From Erinaceus europaeus (lineage: Eukaryota; Chordata; Mammalia; Eulipotyphla; Erinaceidae): a stretch of 64,000 bases of DNA. A program made the translations under genes and the position numbers. Shown here piece after piece: positions 59,195 to 64,000 of the stretch (its first letter is position 1; every line of letters begins with the position of its first letter). Where the stretch lies: positions 34,997,375 through 35,061,374 of the forward strand of contig NC_080181.1 of the NCBI RefSeq assembly GCF_950295315.1, read 5' to 3'. A model generated the notes under the pieces. That model was not told where the DNA came from, did no database searches, and was given only the letters and a program-made list of their open reading frames with translations.

Positions 59195-59500
59195 GGAGAA
59201 AGAGGAGGAGGAGAAGGGGAAGGGGAAAGAGAAGGAGAGAAGAGGAGGAGGAGAAGAAGAGGAGGAAGAGGAAAAGGAAGAAGAAGAAGAAGGAGAAGGA
59301 GAAGGAGGAGAAGGAGGAGAAGGAGGAGAAGGAGGAGAAGGAGAAGAAGAAGAAGAAGAAGAAGAAGAAGAAGAAGAAGAAGAAGAAGAAGAAGAAGAAG
59401 AAGAAGAAGAAGAAGAACAAGAAGAAGAACAAGAAGAAGAACAAGAAGAAGAACAAGAAGAAGAACAAGAAGAAGAAGAAGAAGACGACGAAGAAGAAGA
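59195..59500. repeat. Purine (GAA/GGA)n tract in A''
   Basis: Mixed GGA/GAAG from 59195, then (GAA)n 59346-59415 and a distinctive (GAAGAAGAACAA)n of about four periods to about 59468. Counterpart of (TTC)n at 39986 but longer and with its own 12-base higher-order repeat. Confidence 0.9.
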
Positions 59501-59822
59501 ATCTCTTTTCCTCTGACTCTGTCTGAAAGAAATCAGCCTAGTAGTGAATCCCTTGTGATGACTACTAACTCCTCAAACCCCCTCTTTTAAAAGCAAGATG
59601 GGTTTGATTTAAGGCTACTGAGGTTTCTCAGAGCTCAACTGAGGATGGGTATTGGGGTCCCTGCCTGTGCCACTCCCTCTGTGACCTGCACATGGCTTTC
59701 AGTGTCATAAGTCTGTTGTCAGGAGGGTGGTCATGGGCCCAGAGGAGACACTTGCTAGAATGGTGGGCTCAGTCCTCCCGTATGGGTACCTGATAGGGGC
59801 CCAGGACCGAGCATGAGCTGAC

Positions 59823-59942
59823 CTGGGGTGTCTTCAGACATCAGATCCAGACTGAAGGACTTCTTGAGAGTGGAAGCTGAGGTGGAATCATCTGGTCCCA
59901 TTGGCAAGTGCCCTGCCTCATTTCCCTGTGAGTGTCCTTTCC
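59823..59942 (-). pseudogene. A'' copy of the 15654 exon, full length
   Basis: Inverted copy keeping 120 bases, the four-C run, the acceptor and the 'gtcagc' donor, so this exon alone is intact. It is called a pseudogene only because its partner terminal exon (56676-57165) is frameshifted. Confidence 0.45.
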
Positions 59943-60524
59943 CTACAAGGGAAGAACCTGCATGTTAGTGGAGGTTGACCTGATGGTTCTTGATGAGCCT
60001 GTGAGCCTGTGACTGAACAAGCACATGTGGCACATGTCCCCTGGGCTTCTGGAGAGAGACACCTTCCTGTCATGAGTGAGCAGAGCATCTCTGCTGTCTC
60101 TGGGAGACCCAGCTGCTAGCAGGTGTCCAAGCCGAAGCGTTTAACACGAGAACGTGTTTCTTTTTTTTTTACTTTTTTTTTAATAGCTTTCTTTTCCTGG
60201 AACAAATTACAGATTGGGGACTTGTGCTAAGATTCTGTATTTAAGGCCTGTGTGTTTTAGCCTTGGTACCAATGAGTTCTGTGAATTATTTAGCACCTCA
60301 GAGCCTGACATTGTACTGCTAAGCTCTGCCATCACCCAGAAGCATCCAGGATCCAAGTACATGGACACAGAAACACTAGTGGCTTCCTTTTCTCTCATTT
60401 CTTTTCTTTTTCTCCCCATTCTTCAATAATTAGCAGAGGCATGTGAGGAAATGCTGTGGTCCCTGTTCGCATAGGCCATGCTGGTTTAATGCTAGTTCTT
60501 TTTATATATATAATTTTTTATATT

Positions 60525-60800
60525 CAGTTATTTTCTCTTTTGTTGCCCTTGTTGTTTTCATTTTTACTGTAGTTATTATTGTTGTTGTTGATGTCATTGT
60601 TAGGTCAGACAGAGAGAAATGAAGAGAGGAGGGGAAGACAGAGATGAGGCGAGAAAGATAGACACCTGCAGACCTGCTTCAACGCCTGTGAAGCAAAGCC
60701 CCTGTTGGTGGGGAACCAGGCTCAAACTGGTATCCTTATGCCAGTTTCTGTGCTTTGCGCCACATGTGCTTAACTCACTGCACTACTGTCTGACTCATTC
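60525..60800 (-). mobile_element. SINE family 1 in A''
   Basis: Inverted copy of 14778-15045. Confidence 0.85.
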
Positions 60801-63800
60801 CTTGTGCTAGTTCTAAGGCTAAGCTACTCAGGAACAGTGGGCAACTTGCTCTCTGCCTTCCCTCCAACTTCTCCTCCAAGGAGTCCACTCAGGCAGCCTC
60901 TTCAAAGGAAGAGTGTGGGAGCGTGAAAATTCAGAAGCTAAGTACAATACAAAAGTTTTCATATTAAAATAATAATAATAGTGATGATGATGATGATGAT
61001 GATTATGATAATGCCATACTTCAAGTCTCCCTCCCTATGGAATTCTCAAAGACCATGTGCTTTTGTTTTACTCATTATTTTGTTTCTTTACTGGGGGATT
61101 AATGGTTTATAGTCAATAGTAAAATATAATAGGTTGTACAAGAATAACTCATTTTTAACAATAAAAGTTCCCTTTCTTGCATTTCCTTTTTTCTGACATT
61201 GATATATGTCACAATAAAAACAATCATGCCTTTTAATTCACAAGAGACTTCACTGAGAACAATGAAGTGTATAGCCACTTCATGTGGGATAGAGTGGACT
61301 TAATCTCCTTGAGAATCTTGAGCACCTTAAGCAAATACAAAGGGAAATGCCTTCTGACCTAGCAATACACTCCATGGCATATGTCCACAGGAGGGGGAAA
61401 CACTAATTCAAGAGGCACCCTATGTTCACGGTGGTCAAGTGTGAACACTGCCTCTGGGTCCATGAACAGATGACTAGAATATACACTAGAGAGAGAGTCA
61501 CACTCTGCAATTAGAGAAGATGAGACTAGGAATAAAGAATAGGAAAGCTTACAATGGAGGAGATGGGAAATGGAACGTTGGTGGTGGGAATTGTGTGGAA
61601 TTGTACCCCTCTTATCCTACAGTCTTGTTCATCATTATTAAACCATCAATCAAAAAATAAATATAAAGGAAGAAAAGATGAGACTATACTGTTTGGGGCT
61701 AAGTGGATAAAATCTAATGGGATAATGTGATAAGTAGAGATGAAATACACTTCAGGGTGGGTTTGCTCTTAGGTGTTTGGGACTCTGTGAAAGCTTGGTA
61801 GAGCTTAGGGAAGCTCCCCCATCCTTGGATGGAGGACTGGAAAGACACCCCATTTTGTAGCCTCTCTCCTCATAGAGATGAGCCAAGAGGAAAAAGTCTC
61901 GCAGACTCAGTTTCTCCTTGTTAGTCTCTCAAGCTCACAGAAAGCCTACAAGTCTCTCAAAATTAGTTCTCCCTGCTAGCAGCAGGCCACATTCCTGGTT
62001 CATTCAAAGTTCATGACAGTCACTCAAAGTTCACACATCCATTTCACCTTTTGATCACAAAGGAGAACACACTCTATCATACACCTCAAACACCAGACAG
62101 AGAAACCCCCAAAACTCCTCTTTCCTTATGACTTTTGATATCTATGATTTACATCATGCCTTGTTTTTCTTTCTCTATCTCATCTTACTGGTTAACCCCT
62201 ATGCTTCTCTCAAATGCCTTTGGGTAATTAATTTGCCTGCATCATGGAGACTAATTGTCTTGATCTTTATGTATCACATCAATTCTTGTCATACCAGCCC
62301 CCTACCATGTGGGCAAACTGACCTTTAAGAAACCTGTAATTTCTGACGTATTTGAAAAATGTTCTTTGCTTAACTTTCTACATATAGCCAAACCCATCTT
62401 TCAATAAATGAGTGTTTGTACCAAAATACTCCCTGAGTCTTCCTTTCTGAATCACTGAGCTCTTGAGCTGGTGAGGGAAGATGGGTGACTTACCTCCAGG
62501 CTGGAGCCACCCCACGTAAGCCCCAGCATATGTGGAGTGACTAAAGCAAATGAACTGACGAGAGGCACAGTCACCAATCTGTCTCATAGACTCTGTGGCG
62601 GTTACCAGAGGGGTGTGCACAAAAACTCTGGTGGTTTTTGTGCATTTAGAATTAATACATTTTTAAAAGAATGTTTTATTTTATTTTATTATCATTGTAT
62701 AGAGACAGAGTGAAATTGAGAGGGAAGGGGGAGATAGAGAAAGAGAGAAACAGAGAGATGTTTGCACCCTGCTTCACCACTTGTGAAGCTTTCCTCCTGC
62801 AGACGGGGACCAGGGGCTCCAACCTGGATCCTTGTACACTGTGGTGTGTGTGTTTAACCAGGTGTGCCACTGCTGGCCCCTGAATTACACATTTGTAGGT
62901 GTGAAACAATACCCCCTGAAATTGTGGAATTTTTTAAGCCACTGTTAAAGCACTAGCAATACAAATTAACTTTAAAGACGCAGTTAGCTGGACTGCTAAG
63001 GGACCACCATCCACTGGAGAGGAGAGATTCTTATGATTCCTTAAAACAGTCAGGTGTGTGAAAGCTGTTCTATGTCTAGAAAGCTCTTATCAGGCCAGTG
63101 AAAGCGCTCACTTAGTGCTACTCAGGTTAGGGCCAAACTCCCATAGCATTGAACGAAGATTTGATGTTGTGACTTCTTTCCATTTGCATCATCTCTTTCT
63201 CTCCTTTCTCCCTCCCTCCCTCTCTCTCTCTCTCTCTCTCCTCCTCCTCCTCCTCCTCCTCCTCCTCCTCCACTGTCTTTCTTTCTTCCTATCCAAAGAA
63301 AAAAATTACCCTGAAGTGAAGCCCTGGAGACAACCAAACACCCAAAGGCACAAAACCCTAGTTTCTGCTATCATTACCTAAATGAATGCATTTGACTACA
63401 ATAACATGCAAGAATTTCTGTGATATTTTCCACTTTCTTTTGCTGAATGGGGTCCTATAAAAGCAGAATATTCATTAAAGAAAGCAGGTGATGTGGGCTG
63501 GGTGATGGTGCACTTGGTTAAGTGTACATAGTACTAAGCACAAGGACCCACACAAGGATCCAGGTTTAAGCCCCTGGCTCGCCACCTGCAGGGGTGAGTG
63601 GTCACACAAGTCTCTCTTTTACCTTTCCTTCTCATTTTATCTCAGTACTATCAAATAAAGAAAGAAAAAAGAAAAGGAAAAATGACCTCCAGAAGCAGTG
63701 GACTCGTAGTACTGATACTGAACCCAGGAATAACCCTGGTGGCAAAAAAAGAAAACGAAAGCAGGTGGGTTGGAGAGATAACTCACCTGGGAATGTACCT

Positions 63801-63887
63801 GCTGTGTTCATCACCAGGTTTGAGTCCCCAGTACCCACTGTACCTTGGGAGAGCCTCAGCGTTGTTGTGGTCTCTCACTCTCTTTCA

Positions 63888-63958
<71 letters not shown>

Positions 63959-64000
63959 TGTGATAAAATCACTGGAGTATTTTGTCTTCAGCTCTGCCTT

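Larger units (their letters stand above)
53691..64000 (-). repeat. Block A'', inverted copy and outer part of right palindrome arm (truncated by window end)
   Basis: Reverse complement of A', from the 'gtttctgagg' boundary to the last bases 'cagctctgcctt'. These bases correspond to about ten bases inside the A and A' outer junctions. The outer end of the duplication is therefore not visible. Confidence 0.85.

Noticed and set aside
59070..59468. 132-residue poly-Phe frame
   Set aside because: Antisense of the GAA tract.
63598..63963. 121-codon frame
   Set aside because: Composed of SINE and (TG)n sequence.

Overview
This is eukaryotic, mammalian-type nuclear DNA. It is AT-moderate, has no compact ORFs, and is saturated with tRNA-derived SINEs, LINE 3' ends and microsatellites. 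The dominant SINE has an A-box-like 'ggttaagcgcac' and a B-box-like 'ggttcgagccc', followed by a CT-rich body and an (AAC/AAT)-rich tail. It matches what I remember of hedgehog (Erinaceus) genomes. That assignment is from memory and was not searched. Nearly all long open frames here are translations of repeats.

Layout. (1) 1-11.3 kb is a single-copy flank with SINEs and LINE ends. It holds a chain of short exon-like segments on the + strand. The first three encode a PH domain resembling Rho GTPase-activating protein 20 (ARHGAP20), with an in-frame stop in the third. (2) 11.3-20.84 kb is block A. It carries further exon-like segments, including a 488-base terminal exon with a long uninterrupted frame of unknown family. 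(3) 20.84-34.78 kb is a tandem array (B) of a ~3.4 kb unit: three full copies, one 3'-truncated copy and one scrambled partial copy. (4) 34.78-45.66 kb is block A', a second direct copy of A that carries a solo LTR insertion. (5) 45.66-47.56 kb is segment C. (6) 47.56-52.06 kb is a ~4.5 kb spacer. (7) 52.06-53.69 kb (C'') and 53.69-64.0 kb (A'') are C and A' in inverted orientation. Regions 4-7 therefore form a large palindrome (arms at least ~12 kb, 4.5 kb spacer), and the right arm runs off the window end.

Gene content. The exon-like segments at 2.80, 4.89, 6.01, 6.90, 9.57, 15.65 and 17.22 kb have compatible splice phases except at one junction. They may be one transcription unit, an ARHGAP20-like gene that is either decayed or diverged. 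The last two exons lie in block A and so occur three times. Only the block A copy of the terminal exon is open. A' has a nonsense change plus a 1-base deletion in the preceding exon, and A'' has a different 1-base deletion. Two further segments at 18.76 and 19.33 kb may be RhoGAP-domain remnants.

History. Presence/absence of SINEs with clear target-site duplications, the LTR insertion and a 1.1 kb indel give relative timing for the duplications. Purine-pyrimidine mirror repeats sit at or near two of the rearrangement junctions. The overall architecture (palindrome, diverged amplicons, macrosatellite) resembles ampliconic regions known from mammalian sex chromosomes, but nothing in the sequence proves chromosomal location.
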